Assembly (NCBI GenBank): GCA_030145385.1
Contig: JAQYVU010000003.1
Location: 1 to 64,000, forward strand
Source of the DNA: Desulfococcaceae bacterium
GTDB taxonomy: Bacteria; Desulfobacterota; Desulfobacteria; Desulfobacterales; Desulfosalsimonadaceae
Length of the DNA: 64,000 nt
Direction of reading: 5' to 3'
Shown: positions 25,512 to 34,966 of the stretch, piece by piece
Layout of the letters: each line of letters starts with the position of its first letter
Numbering within the stretch: position 1 is the first letter of the stretch
Made by a program: the position numbers and the translations under genes
The notes under the pieces: model-generated
Told to the model about the DNA's origin: nothing
The model's database searches: none
What the model saw: the letters and a program-made list of their open reading frames with translations, nothing else

Positions 25512-25893
25512 CGGTCTTTTTTCCGTTTTTTTCCGTTTGAGCTGCTTGATTTTTCTGATCCATTTGATCTTTCTGAGCAGGGGCGTCTTCTTTTTTTTTG
25601 TCTACCGGCGCACTGTCGATGATATCTTCCAGGATATCGGTTTTTACCGGCTCATCCGAAGGAGTGCCTTTTATGACCCCCCGGATGTCATCGTTGATTT
25701 CATTGAATGGTTTTTTGATACTGTTGATGTCATCGTCAATATCCAGTGTATCCTTGAATTCCTTGGTGGCTTTTTTGAATTCATTTAGCGCGCGGCCAAG
25801 GGATTTGGCCAGGTCAGGCAGTTTTTTCGGGCCGATGACGATCAGTGCAATGGCCAGTATTATTAGCAATTCAGGCAGTCCGATGCCGAACAT
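25504..25893 (-). CDS. tatB: twin-arginine translocase TatA/TatB subunit
   Basis: 129 aa: a short N-terminal membrane helix ([21 protein letters not shown]), the hinge [22 protein letters not shown], an amphipathic helix and a long, polar, Lys/Asp/Gln-rich tail. The Glu after GLP favours TatB over TatA, although A and B types are hard to separate by eye. It lies directly before and overlaps tatC. Confidence 0.88.
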   Translation of the reverse strand: MFGIGLPELLIILAIALIVIGPKKLPDLAKSLGRALNEFKKATKEFKDTLDIDDDINSIKKPFNEINDDIRGVIKGTPSDEPVKTDILEDIIDSAPVDKKKEDAPAQKDQMDQKNQAAQTEKNGKKTDV

Positions 25894-25938
25894 AATGTTA
25901 AGACTCCTTGATTAAAAATTTGGGTTAATCTTATTTTA

Positions 25939-26448
25939 TTATTGCTCTTTGTTGACATGGGCGGCAATATGACCGGCTTCCGGGAAGATCAGCGCCTTGC
26001 ATGCCAGTTTGCATGCGTTTAAGCTTCCGGGAAGGCAGAACACGGTCGTTTTATTAATTACGCCGGCGGTGGCACGGGACAGGATGGCGGCAGAGTCAAT
26101 TTCTTCATAGCTGAGCAATGTAAACAATGTGCCGAAAGCGGTCAGTTCTTTGGCAAACATGGGACGAACCGCTTCGATGGTAACATCGGTCGGATTTAAT
26201 CCGGTCCCGCCGGTGAGCAGCAGAATGTTCGGAGTCATTTCGGTGATAATTTTTTTGACCGCCCGCTCGATCAGTTGTTGATCATCTCCGACAACGCGGT
26301 GAATGACCACATTGTGTCCTTCTTTTTCCGCCCGTTTTTTCATCCACTGGCCGCTTTTGTCCTCAGCCAGAGTCCGGGTGGTTGAAACCGTAATAATTCC
26401 GACGTTCAGTTTTTTCAATGCGTTTTTTTTGTGTTCATGATGTCCCAT
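25939..26448 (-). CDS. moaB: molybdenum cofactor protein MoaB/MogA family
   Basis: 169 aa MogA/MoaB fold. It shows NVGIITVSTTRTLAEDKSG, the molybdopterin-binding loop LLTGGTGLNPTDVTIEAV and AILSRATAGV. The protein adenylylates molybdopterin or binds it before metal insertion. It starts 2 bp after the stop of pyrR and precedes tatB by 45 bp, so pyrR-moaB-tatB-tatC probably form one transcript; Tat exports many molybdoenzymes, which makes the linkage sensible. Confidence 0.92.
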   Translation of the reverse strand: MGHHEHKKNALKKLNVGIITVSTTRTLAEDKSGQWMKKRAEKEGHNVVIHRVVGDDQQLIERAVKKIITEMTPNILLLTGGTGLNPTDVTIEAVRPMFAKELTAFGTLFTLLSYEEIDSAAILSRATAGVINKTTVFCLPGSLNACKLACKALIFPEAGHIAAHVNKEQ

Positions 26449-26449
26449 A

Positions 26450-26989
26450 TTATTTCACCGGCAGGATATCTACCCGGTCAACGCCATCAATTTCCTCGAG
26501 CAGCACATTGATCGCTTCATTTAAGGTGGTTTTAACCGTCTGGCCGATAAAGTCGGCGTGAATCGGCAGCTCTCTGTGCCCGCGGTCAATGAATACGGCC
26601 AACTCGATGCGGGCCGGCCGCCCGAAGTCCATGATCGCATCCATAGCTGCCCGGACGGTTCGGCCGGTAAACAGGACATCATCAATTAAAATAACGTGTT
26701 TCTCATCAGTGTTAAAGGTGATTTCGCTTTTCCTGACAACCGGCTGTGCCCCAATCCGGGTCCAGTCGTCACGGTAGAGATTGATATCCACCGCACCGGT
26801 GTTGAGTTCAATCCCTTCCAGTTCCTTGATTCGGGACTGAATTCGATTGGCAAGAAAAACCCCCCGGGTGTGAACGCCGATGAGGGCGAGTTTGTCCAGT
26901 CGTTTGTGCGTTTCAATAATTTCAGCCGTCATTTTTTTCAGGATACGTTCAACGTCTATTGCATCCAGAACCATGTGAATGTTGCCCAT
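26450..26989 (-). CDS. pyrR: PyrR bifunctional regulator / uracil phosphoribosyltransferase
   Basis: 179 aa from ATG 26989, which has AAGGGATAACCGC upstream; a TTG start at 27019 is possible but less likely. The PRPP loop is VILIDDVLFTGRTVRAA and the PyrR-specific GVHTRGVFLANRI is present, with VDINLYRDD in the flexible loop. In other bacteria PyrR binds pyr mRNA and also makes UMP from uracil. No pyr biosynthesis gene lies next to it here, so the enzymatic role may dominate. Confidence 0.93.
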   Translation of the reverse strand: MGNIHMVLDAIDVERILKKMTAEIIETHKRLDKLALIGVHTRGVFLANRIQSRIKELEGIELNTGAVDINLYRDDWTRIGAQPVVRKSEITFNTDEKHVILIDDVLFTGRTVRAAMDAIMDFGRPARIELAVFIDRGHRELPIHADFIGQTVKTTLNEAINVLLEEIDGVDRVDILPVK

Positions 26990-27315
26990 GCGGTTATCCC
27001 TTATTATTTTGTTTGTCAATCAGCAAAAGCGGTCAATGACTGTTTGTGGTAAAAAGGGGTAAATACAAGCTAAATCAGTGACAGTTTATACTAAGGATTT
27101 TAAAAAGATCAAGGTTTATTCAAAAACCTTTTATGAGTGAAATATTTGAATCAACCGGCAAAATAAAATGCTTTAATCTTGTCTTTGTTTTCAATCAAAA
27201 ATAAATCATACCACAGAATATGGACTTTTTCTAAAGCCATCTTGATTTTGAGTATAATTTCTCCTAACCTGACGGCAATTAATCCATTTCCCCGAAAAAA
27301 AAGTGAAAAGAAGAT

Positions 27316-27948
27316 ATGGTCAGTATAAATAATTCAGAAACTGCTTGTACCGGTGTTATTCTTGCCGGCGGTTTAAATAAACGGTTTTCCGGTAGAAATA
27401 AGGCGTTTATCAATTTCGGCAATCGTCGGGTAATTGATAATATCTATGATGTTTTCAAGTCCGTGTTTGACGAAATAATTCTTGTGACAAATCAGCCCAT
27501 GGCGTATCATGAATGGGATATTAATATAGTTACGGATATTTACCCACATCGAAGTTCTCTGACCGGTATTCATGCGGGCCTGTTTTATGCCCGCACTCCG
27601 TTTATATTTGTCACCGCATGCGATACGCCGTTTTTGAAAAAAGAAATGGTGGAAACAGTTGTTTCGCAGATTGAACCGGGCACCGCTGTTGTGATTCCCG
27701 AAACTGCAGACGGGACAGAGCAGCTTTGCGCTGTGTATTCAAAATCATGTTTATCGCTGATGGAACGCCAGATCAAAGAAGAAAAATTCCAGATCAAAAA
27801 AATGTTCAGGAAAATCCGGGTAAAAAAGATCCCCGAAACCTTACTGAGGCAAGTTGACTCGGAGTTGATGTCTTTTTTTAACATCAATACCGCCGAGGAT
27901 TATTTAAAAGCAAAGCAATGGCAGGAACAAAACCAAAACCATCCATAA
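27316..27948 (+). CDS. mobA: molybdenum cofactor guanylyltransferase
   Basis: 210 aa. The nucleotide-binding start is GVILAGGLNKRFSGRNKAFI, followed by GIHAGLFYA and the metal-binding VTACDTPFL. MobA links GMP to molybdopterin to form the bis-MGD cofactor used by formate dehydrogenases, nitrate reductases and similar enzymes. It is divergent from pyrR (296 bp apart) and heads mobA-moaE-moaC. The intergenic region 27020-27315 is AT-rich with no clear element. Confidence 0.9.
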   Translation: MVSINNSETACTGVILAGGLNKRFSGRNKAFINFGNRRVIDNIYDVFKSVFDEIILVTNQPMAYHEWDINIVTDIYPHRSSLTGIHAGLFYARTPFIFVTACDTPFLKKEMVETVVSQIEPGTAVVIPETADGTEQLCAVYSKSCLSLMERQIKEEKFQIKKMFRKIRVKKIPETLLRQVDSELMSFFNINTAEDYLKAKQWQEQNQNHP

Positions 27949-27998
27949 CAGTCAGAAGATCCATGAAACCGCCATTTTTGGGCTAAAAGGAGAAAATT

Positions 27999-28358
27999 GT
28001 GGATATTCAGCGTATGATCAATCAGATTAAGCAGCGGCCGGATTTTGATAAAGTGGGAATGGTCCTTGCCCATAACGGCGTGGTACGGGGAACATCAAGG
28101 GACGGGCGCAAGGTTTCCGGCTTAACGGTTTCCGTGGATCATGAAAAACTGGAACAAATCCTTGAAAAGGAAAGACAAACGCCGGGGATTTTAGATATCA
28201 TTATTGAAATCGCTGAAGATCAGCACTTGGCTGTGGGCGAAGATGTTATGGTGCTTGTTGTGGCCGGGGATATCCGTGATACGGTGATAACCGTTCTGGA
28301 ACGCACCTTAAATGCGGTAAAGACAACGGTGACCAGCAAGACGGAATTTTTTGTCTGA
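27999..28358 (+). CDS. moaE: MoaE-family molybdopterin synthase-like protein
   Basis: 119 aa from a GTG start with a strong AAAAGGAG site. It shows the MoaE-like core GVVRGTSRDGRKVSGLTV, LEQILEKERQTPGILDIIIEI (partial), DQHLAVGEDVMVLVVAGDIRDT and the Lys-containing tail KTTVTSKTEFFV. MoaE is the large subunit of molybdopterin synthase. It lacks the usual RIGxLxVGE wording in full (AVGEDV is kept), so it is a divergent member. Confidence 0.8.
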   Translation: MDIQRMINQIKQRPDFDKVGMVLAHNGVVRGTSRDGRKVSGLTVSVDHEKLEQILEKERQTPGILDIIIEIAEDQHLAVGEDVMVLVVAGDIRDTVITVLERTLNAVKTTVTSKTEFFV

Positions 28359-28434
28359 AGGAGCCATTATTTTTAGGAGAATTTTGGGATTAAGCTAAGT
28401 TAAGTGACTTTCAAGTTTGCTGCAGATACAAGGA

Positions 28435-28475
28435 AAATGCTGCCCCGCTATAGTGAACTATGCGGGGCAGCATTT
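28435..28475. repeat. perfect 14-bp hairpin, core of palindromic repeat family C (partner 43990-44105)
   Basis: AAATGCTGCCCCGC (28435-28448) pairs perfectly with 28462-28475, and ATAG with CTAT extends the stem inside it around a TGAA loop. It lies between moaE and moaC. The surrounding 28385-28490 is the inverse of a diverged copy at 43990-44105. It may act as an mRNA processing or pausing element within the operon; no T run follows on the plus strand beyond TTT. Confidence 0.75.
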
Positions 28476-28520
28476 GACGCAGTCGGTGCGGTGAAATTGG
28501 AAATCAAAAAGGATGTATAA

Positions 28521-29003
28521 ATGTCTGATTTTACTCATATGGATGAAAAAGGTCATGTCAGGATGGTCGATGTCAGCGACAAGACCCCGACAGACCGGGT
28601 TGCGGTTGCCCAGGCAAAAATTTCCATGACCTCAGAGACTTTTTTAAAGATAATGAATAATGAGGTACTGAAAGGAAATGTGCTGGAAACCGCAAGAATC
28701 GCGGGCATTATGGCCGCCAAAAAAACACCGGATCTCATTCCCATGTGTCATCCGATAAATATCGGTCATGTGCAGGTCGATTTCTGGCCGGATGAAGCAA
28801 ATAATGCCATCGGCATTACCTCGTCCGTGAGAATCCTTGACCGTACCGGTGTTGAAATGGAAGCCCTGACAGCGGTGTCGGCAGCGGCCCTCACCATTTA
28901 TGACATGTGTAAATCCCATGACCGGGCGATGATCATTTCCGATATCTGCCTGAAGCAAAAATCCGGCGGAAAAAGCGGCACCTTTATCCGCGAAACGGAT
29001 TGA
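28521..29003 (+). CDS. moaC: cyclic pyranopterin monophosphate synthase
   Basis: 160 aa. MoaC with MoaA turns GTP into cPMP, the first step of Mo-cofactor synthesis. Diagnostic blocks are MVDVSDKTPTDRVAVA, IPMCHPINIGHVQVDF, TGVEMEALTAVSAAALTIYDM and KSHDRAMIISDICL with catalytic Lys/His/Asp. An ATG at 28521 follows AAAAGGATG. It closes the mobA-moaE-moaC cluster. Confidence 0.96.
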   Translation: MSDFTHMDEKGHVRMVDVSDKTPTDRVAVAQAKISMTSETFLKIMNNEVLKGNVLETARIAGIMAAKKTPDLIPMCHPINIGHVQVDFWPDEANNAIGITSSVRILDRTGVEMEALTAVSAAALTIYDMCKSHDRAMIISDICLKQKSGGKSGTFIRETD

Positions 29004-29047
29004 GGCCCAGGATGACTTATCGTTAACCGTAAAAAAAATAATACACC

Positions 29048-30577
29048 ATGACCATCGAAAAAATATTTCAAATATACGGTTGGAGCGGTGCGGGATTATT
29101 TGCCGGTCTTCTGTTGGGAGTGCTGATTACCCGGTCGGTGCTTAACAGAAAGGTGGGTGAAGAAAAAACAGCAAACGCCATACTGTCCGAGTCGCTTCGA
29201 GGGAAATCGGCGGAAAGAGAAATCCTCCGGTCCGCGTTGGCAAAAGCCGGTCAGGAACTTCAGGAATCAAATGACCGGTTTTTGAATTTGTCCAAAACAC
29301 ATGCTGCCGCCGCCAATAGTCTTGAGCAGATGGCATCCGTCAAACAAATGCTCGAGGACCGATCCAAAGAAAACCGTTCATTAACCGATCGGATTTCCAC
29401 GCAGCAGCAGCGGCTGACAGAACTGGAAACCCTGGTTGAAAGTGAACGGAAAATCGCAAAAGAAAAAGCCGTCATGCTTGAAGAAATGACCGTCCGCATG
29501 ACTGATTCTTTTAAGGCTTTGTCCGCAAAGGCCCTGAGCGAGAACAATCAGTCGTTTATCGACCTGGCCGGGCAGACGTTTACCCAGTATGTTGAGGCGG
29601 CAAAAAACGATTTTGAAAACAGGGAAAAAACAGTCAAAGAATTTATCCGACCAATGTCCGAAGCCCTTGATAAATATGACCAGCAGGTCCGCTCCATGGA
29701 AAAGATGCGGGAAAAAGCATATGGTGTATTGTCCCAGCAGATGGTGTCTTTGAGCCGGACACAGAATGAGCTTCAGCAGGAAACCGGAAAACTTGTCAAT
29801 GCGCTTCGCATGCCCCATGTGCGGGGACGGTGGGGAGAAATTACCCTCCGGCGGGTGGTGGAACTTTCCGGTATGCAGAACCGGTGTGATTTTTTTGAGC
29901 AGCAGACGGATACGGCCCGGGGAAATGCCGCCCGACCGGATATGATCATTCAACTGCCCGGTGACCGGAAAATCATTGTGGACTCCAAGGTGCCGATTAT
30001 CGCATATTTAGACTCTCTTGAAGCGGAAAACAGGGACCGGACAGAGGAAATGCTGACCCGGCATGCCGCGCATGTCCGGACGCATGTCAAACAGCTGGCC
30101 AAAAAGGAATACTGGACCCGGTTTAATCCAACGCCTGAGTTTGTGGTCCTGTTTATGCCCGGTGAAAATTTTTTCAGCGCAGCGCTTGCCAAAGAACCCG
30201 CCCTGATTGAGGACGCTGCAAATAAAGGCGTTATTCTGGCTACCCCTACCACTCTTATCTCGCTGTTAAAGGCGGTTGCCTATGGATGGAAGCAGGAGAA
30301 CACGACGGAGAACGCCAAAATCGTCAGTGAGCTGGGCAATGAACTTTATAACCGGATCTCGCGAATGGTCAGTCATATCAATAGTCTCGGCAGCGATCTG
30401 GATAAGTGCGTCAATACGTATAACAAGACGGTCGGGTCACTCGAACGCCGGGTCTTGCCGTCCGCCCGAAAATTCGAAGACCTGGGTGTTATCATCAAAG
30501 GCAAAAACAATATCCCCAAATTATCTCCCATTGATAATAAGCCTCGAACCATGGAAATTGAAGAGATTTCTGTATGA
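29048..30577 (+). CDS. rmuC: DNA recombination protein RmuC
   Basis: 509 aa. An N-terminal membrane anchor (residues 12-30) precedes a coiled coil (35-210), then the nuclease-like RmuC domain: MPHVRGRWGEITLRRVVELSGM, RPDMIIQLPGDRKIIVDSKVP with the PD-(D/E)xK-like Asp/Glu/Lys cluster, and EFVVLFMPGENFFSAAL. RmuC limits recombination between inverted repeats in E. coli, which is notable in a window rich in inverted repeats. It overlaps mltA by 4 bp. Confidence 0.95.
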   Translation: MTIEKIFQIYGWSGAGLFAGLLLGVLITRSVLNRKVGEEKTANAILSESLRGKSAEREILRSALAKAGQELQESNDRFLNLSKTHAAAANSLEQMASVKQMLEDRSKENRSLTDRISTQQQRLTELETLVESERKIAKEKAVMLEEMTVRMTDSFKALSAKALSENNQSFIDLAGQTFTQYVEAAKNDFENREKTVKEFIRPMSEALDKYDQQVRSMEKMREKAYGVLSQQMVSLSRTQNELQQETGKLVNALRMPHVRGRWGEITLRRVVELSGMQNRCDFFEQQTDTARGNAARPDMIIQLPGDRKIIVDSKVPIIAYLDSLEAENRDRTEEMLTRHAAHVRTHVKQLAKKEYWTRFNPTPEFVVLFMPGENFFSAALAKEPALIEDAANKGVILATPTTLISLLKAVAYGWKQENTTENAKIVSELGNELYNRISRMVSHINSLGSDLDKCVNTYNKTVGSLERRVLPSARKFEDLGVIIKGKNNIPKLSPIDNKPRTMEIEEISV

Positions 30578-31809
30578 CAAATACCTATGATTGTTTTTTC
30601 GATAAAAACGCGCTTTACAAACTGACATTTATTTTATCAGTTATTGCAGTAACCTTTTTCGTTTTTTTTACGTTGGAGGCCTCGGCGAAATCGTCCGCCA
30701 AATCCCAACCGGTTCTTAAAGAGGTTCCGGTTTCCGAACGTCCGGCTTTTGAAGATGATCTGGACTTTGGTCATCTGGAAGAAGCGATGTTGGGCAGTAT
30801 TGAATATTATCAAAAATTGCCTTTATCAAGGAAGTTTTCTTTTGGCAAAGACACGTTCTCGGCCGGCCACTTGATCTGTTCGCTGGAGCGCTTTCTGGCG
30901 TTTATCAAGAAAAAACCCGCCAAAAAAGAATTAAGCGCGTTTATTGATCAATATTATCATGTGTATGCGTATATGAAAAACGGCCAGGCAAAAGACGTGC
31001 TGTTTACCGGTTATTATGAACCTCTTCTCTATGGCCGCTTAAACCGGACCGAATCATTCAGGTATCCGGTGTATAGCCGTCCGGATGATCTGGTGACTTT
31101 TGATCGTTCAGGCAAAGGTAAGGAAAAGAAGGGGATCGGCAGAGACACGGGAAACGCGATTGTTCCCTACTTCAACCGGCAGCAGATAGAAGAAAGAGGT
31201 CCTTCGGGGATTAATGCTGCGCCGATCGCATGGGTTAATGACCCGATTGCACTGTTTTTTCTCCAGATCCAGGGTTCCGGAAAGATCAGCCTGGATAGCG
31301 GTAACATGATCAATGTCCATTATCAGATTTCAAACGGCCATCCGTATAAAAGTATTGGAAAATATCTCATTGATAAAAAGAAATTGTCCAAAGAAACCGT
31401 TTCCATGCAGTCCATCCGGGAATATCTCAATGGCCATCCGGATGAAGTGGATGATATTTTTAATTATAACCCGAGGTATATATTTTTCGAAACCATGGAA
31501 AAAGGCCCGGTGGGCTGCTTTAACATTGAACTGACGCCCGGCCGGTCAGTTGCCCTGGATCGTCAGGCGGCCCCGGCGGGCGCGCTTGTTTTAATTCAGG
31601 CACAAAAACCGAAAGTCGACACGTCCGGTAAAATCAGCGAATGGGTCCGGTTTTCCCGTTTTTTGTTAAATCAGGATACGGGCAGCGCCATCAAGGGGCC
31701 GGGGAGGGCGGATATATTCTGGGGAAACGGCATTTATGCGGAACTTGCCGCAGGCTATATGAAGCATCCGGGAAACTTGTATTTTCTGGTTTTAAAGCCC
31801 GGATTTTAA
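30574..31809 (+). CDS. mltA: membrane-bound lytic murein transglycosylase A
   Basis: 411 aa. An N-terminal hydrophobic segment (residues 16-36) could be a signal peptide or anchor; no lipobox Cys is evident. The MltA domain follows (GYYEPLLYGRLNRTE, then ALFFLQIQGSGKISL) and the 3D domain ends in GRADIFWGNGIYAELAAGYM with the catalytic Asp. The enzyme cuts peptidoglycan between MurNAc and GlcNAc leaving 1,6-anhydroMurNAc. Start ATG 30574 overlaps the rmuC stop (ATGA), so the genes are coupled. Confidence 0.93.
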   Translation: MTNTYDCFFDKNALYKLTFILSVIAVTFFVFFTLEASAKSSAKSQPVLKEVPVSERPAFEDDLDFGHLEEAMLGSIEYYQKLPLSRKFSFGKDTFSAGHLICSLERFLAFIKKKPAKKELSAFIDQYYHVYAYMKNGQAKDVLFTGYYEPLLYGRLNRTESFRYPVYSRPDDLVTFDRSGKGKEKKGIGRDTGNAIVPYFNRQQIEERGPSGINAAPIAWVNDPIALFFLQIQGSGKISLDSGNMINVHYQISNGHPYKSIGKYLIDKKKLSKETVSMQSIREYLNGHPDEVDDIFNYNPRYIFFETMEKGPVGCFNIELTPGRSVALDRQAAPAGALVLIQAQKPKVDTSGKISEWVRFSRFLLNQDTGSAIKGPGRADIFWGNGIYAELAAGYMKHPGNLYFLVLKPGF

Positions 31810-31830
31810 ATCCGGTTGAAAAGATAGGTT

Positions 31831-33786
31831 ATGCCGCTGAAATTAAATTCCTTAAAGCAATTGATTGTAAAATATCAGACCGTATGGCTCTGTCTGCTCC
31901 TGATCGCGGCATCCGCCGTGGTTTATTCCCAAGTCCGGAATTTTGATTTTATCAATTACGATGATGACGACTATGTCTCAGCTAATCATCATATCCAGGA
32001 TGGCTTAACGTTAAAAGCCATTGCCTGGGCGTTTACAACCACCCACGCGGGGAACTGGCACCCCCTGACCTGGGTGTCGCATATGATCGATGTTCAGTTT
32101 TTTGGCGAAAATGCCGGCGGACATCATTTCACCAATTTGCTTTTCCATATTGCAAATACGCTGATCCTGTTTCTTGTATTTTTTAAAATGACCGGCAGCC
32201 GCAGCAAGAGCGCGTTTGTTGCGGCATTGTTTGCCCTTCATCCCATGCATGTCGAATCGGTTGCCTGGGTGTCTGAACGAAAAGATGTTTTGAGCGCTTT
32301 CTTCTGGATGCTCACCATGTGGAGTTATGTAAACTATGTAAGGCGTCCGTCTGTTTGTCGCTATTTATGGGTTATTTTGTTTTTTGTTTCCGGATTGTTG
32401 AGCAAGCCGATGATCGTGACACTCCCCTGTGTGCTGCTGCTCTTGGATTACTGGCCGCTAAACCGGATTCAATTGTTTCGACCGGCAGATTCTGTCAGCA
32501 CCTTTCCGGAAACAAGCGGTTTTCAGGTAATTTTGGAAAAAATTCCGTTATTCGTTTTAATTGCTCTATCAAGTGCGGTGACGATTTATGCCCAGAAACA
32601 GGGCGGTGCGGTGGTCTCATTAGAAACCATTCCCTTAAACACCAGAATCGCCAATTCCCTGATATCCTACGTTCATTACATTGAAAAAATGGTTTATCCG
32701 TTAAACCTGGGCGTAATTTATCCTCACGAAAGAATGTTTCAATGGTGGGAGATTTCGGGCGCCGGACTGATTCTTTTGGTTATTACCTGGCTGTTTATAA
32801 GGACAGCCAGAAAATATCCGTATTTACCCGTGGGCTGGTTCTGGTTTCTGGGAACGCTTGTTCCGGTGATCGGAATTATTCAGGTCGGCTCGCAGGCCAT
32901 GGCGGACCGTTACACCTATGTACCGTATATCGGATTGTTTGTTGTTATTGCGTGGGGCATTCCGAATCTTATGAGGCAATGGCGATTTCCTAAGGAGTTG
33001 CTTAGGATATCCGCAATTTCGATTCTTGCTTTGTTAATCGGGTTGTCATGGCGTCAGGCGGGATTCTGGAAAAACAGCTTGACTCTTTTTGAACATACCC
33101 TTGCGGTGACATCGGATAATTACACGGCGCATAATAATCTGGGTGCGGTGTTGTATAACCTTGGAAATATCGATGAAGCCATATCCCATTACCGGCAGTC
33201 AATACAGATTAATCCGGATTACAGCAAGGGACACTTTAATCTCGGCGTTCTGCTCGAACAAAAAGGAGAGAGCGATGTGGCTGTCCGCCATTATTCGGAA
33301 GCCATCCGGATAAACCCGGATTCTGACAAGGCCCATTACAATCTTGGCGTGCTGCTGGATGCAAAAAGGCAGTATGATGAAGCCATCCGGCATTATTTCA
33401 AGGCCATTCATGTCAATCCCGGTTATTATCAGGCTTACAATAACCTGGGGGCGGTTTTGATGAAAAAAGGCCGGGTTGACGATGCAATTAAATATTTTAA
33501 AAAGGCTTTGGACGTAAATCCGAAGTATGAAAAAGCCTATTTCAGCCTGGGGGTTGCCTTCAATAAGCTGGAAAAGTATGACCAAGCCGTCAGTCATTAT
33601 CAAAAAGCATTGGAATTGAATCCTGATTTCGAACAGGCCCGGAATAATTTATGCGTGGCGCTTTTTTATAATGGAAAGACGCAAGACGCCATGGATTGCT
33701 TCAGGAATTCATTGCAGAAAAATCCTGAAAATCTTACGGCAGAAGAAAATTATGAAAAAGCATTAATATTTTTGCAGAATCAGTGA
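31831..33786 (+). CDS. TMTC-like multi-membrane protein with C-terminal TPR repeats
   Basis: 651 aa. The N-terminal two thirds have about ten hydrophobic segments and the signatures FDFINYDDDDYV, HAGNWHPLTWVSHMID, ALFALHPMHVESVAWVSERKDVLSAF (given in parts) and SQAMADRYTYVPYIGLF, shared with eukaryotic TMTC proteins and bacterial relatives of GT-C mannosyltransferases. Six TPR units of 34 residues follow (about 430-640), each of the type NLGAVLYNLGNIDEAISHYR. In animals TMTC proteins O-mannosylate cadherins; the bacterial role is not known to me. The acidic DDDD near the first lumenal loop could be the GT-C metal site. Confidence 0.85.
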   Translation: MPLKLNSLKQLIVKYQTVWLCLLLIAASAVVYSQVRNFDFINYDDDDYVSANHHIQDGLTLKAIAWAFTTTHAGNWHPLTWVSHMIDVQFFGENAGGHHFTNLLFHIANTLILFLVFFKMTGSRSKSAFVAALFALHPMHVESVAWVSERKDVLSAFFWMLTMWSYVNYVRRPSVCRYLWVILFFVSGLLSKPMIVTLPCVLLLLDYWPLNRIQLFRPADSVSTFPETSGFQVILEKIPLFVLIALSSAVTIYAQKQGGAVVSLETIPLNTRIANSLISYVHYIEKMVYPLNLGVIYPHERMFQWWEISGAGLILLVITWLFIRTARKYPYLPVGWFWFLGTLVPVIGIIQVGSQAMADRYTYVPYIGLFVVIAWGIPNLMRQWRFPKELLRISAISILALLIGLSWRQAGFWKNSLTLFEHTLAVTSDNYTAHNNLGAVLYNLGNIDEAISHYRQSIQINPDYSKGHFNLGVLLEQKGESDVAVRHYSEAIRINPDSDKAHYNLGVLLDAKRQYDEAIRHYFKAIHVNPGYYQAYNNLGAVLMKKGRVDDAIKYFKKALDVNPKYEKAYFSLGVAFNKLEKYDQAVSHYQKALELNPDFEQARNNLCVALFYNGKTQDAMDCFRNSLQKNPENLTAEENYEKALIFLQNQ

Positions 33787-33822
33787 ATCTTTTGTATTGA
33801 ATAAAAAATTGTCTGAAAGTGG

Positions 33823-34962
33823 TTATTTTTTTCCATTGCTGATTTTATTCATAAAAAGAAGCAACCCGCCGCAAAAAGCCAGTATACTGCTGATAATAAA
33901 CAATGCCGGCGCACCCACAATTTCAAAATAATAACCGTTAAGCAGGAATCCGGCCATAATTCCGAAGCCGTAGGTGACGGCATTATTTACCGCCTGTCCC
34001 AGAGTTTTGGCATCTTTTGGCGTCAGTTTGTCTATATAAAGGATGCTTGCCACATGAAATGCGCCGTATGTCACGGCGTGGAGAATCTGGGAAAAAAGAA
34101 TCAGGAACGCCGATGTCGCAAAAAAAAGAATCAACCAGCGAATGACGGCAACTATGAACGAAAAAATCAGAATATTTTCATATGAATACCGTTTTAAAAT
34201 GCGTTCGGAATTGATCATTACAAAAATTTCAGCAATAGACGCAAGAGCCCATGCGATACCGATAAAAGATCCTGAAAAACCGAGGTTTTCGAGGTGGATG
34301 GAAAAAAAACCGTAATAGGTTCCGTGGCTGACCAGCATGAGAAACGCAGCGGCCAAAAAGATGATGACCCGCCGATTGAGCATCGTTTTGGCGCTTGCGG
34401 AGAAAGTCGACTGGCGTACCTGTTTGACGGATGGGACGTTGATGGAAAGCAATGAATGAATCAGTGAGCCGGCAAGAATCAAACCTATGATCACTTCTGT
34501 GGAAAGTGCATCGATCAGACGTCCCGTGATAATGACAATGAGTACAAAACTCAAAGATCCCCAGGCGCGTAATTGCCCGTAACGGGTTTTTTCCTGTGCC
34601 AGAAGATCCATGGAAAATGATTCCAGAAAAGCGATGATCGGTGCGTAGAAAAATCCGTAAAAGGCGGTGATGGCAAGCATTGCCCAGAAGTCGGTCGTCA
34701 GCAGAAAAAACGCCCATATGGCGGTGCTGGCAAAGTTGCAGAAAATATATATGGGACGGCGGATCAGGAACCGGTCTGCCAGCGCCCCCCAGAGCATGGG
34801 AAACAGAGCGGTTGTCAACGTCCGGACAGATGACAGGATGCCGATTTCAAATCCGGAAAAACCCAGATGATAGCAGTACAGATTGAAATACGGCAGAAAC
34901 AGGCCAAGCACCCCGAAATATAAAAAATACTGGGGGCCAAGAATAAATTTAACGGATTTCAT
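33823..34962 (-). CDS. MFS transporter (LacY/nucleoside-symporter-like)
   Basis: 379 aa with about 11-12 TM segments. The opening FLYFGVLGLFLPYFNLYCYHLGFSGFEIGIL (given as FGVLGLFLPYFNLY and GFSGFEIGIL) and MLWGALADRF are typical of MFS_1_like permeases. The substrate cannot be told. It starts 4 bp after the AI-2E-family gene stop, so the pair is cotranscribed. Confidence 0.85.
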   Translation of the reverse strand: MKSVKFILGPQYFLYFGVLGLFLPYFNLYCYHLGFSGFEIGILSSVRTLTTALFPMLWGALADRFLIRRPIYIFCNFASTAIWAFFLLTTDFWAMLAITAFYGFFYAPIIAFLESFSMDLLAQEKTRYGQLRAWGSLSFVLIVIITGRLIDALSTEVIIGLILAGSLIHSLLSINVPSVKQVRQSTFSASAKTMLNRRVIIFLAAAFLMLVSHGTYYGFFSIHLENLGFSGSFIGIAWALASIAEIFVMINSERILKRYSYENILIFSFIVAVIRWLILFFATSAFLILFSQILHAVTYGAFHVASILYIDKLTPKDAKTLGQAVNNAVTYGFGIMAGFLLNGYYFEIVGAPALFIISSILAFCGGLLLFMNKISNGKK

Positions 34963-34966
34963 AGAC

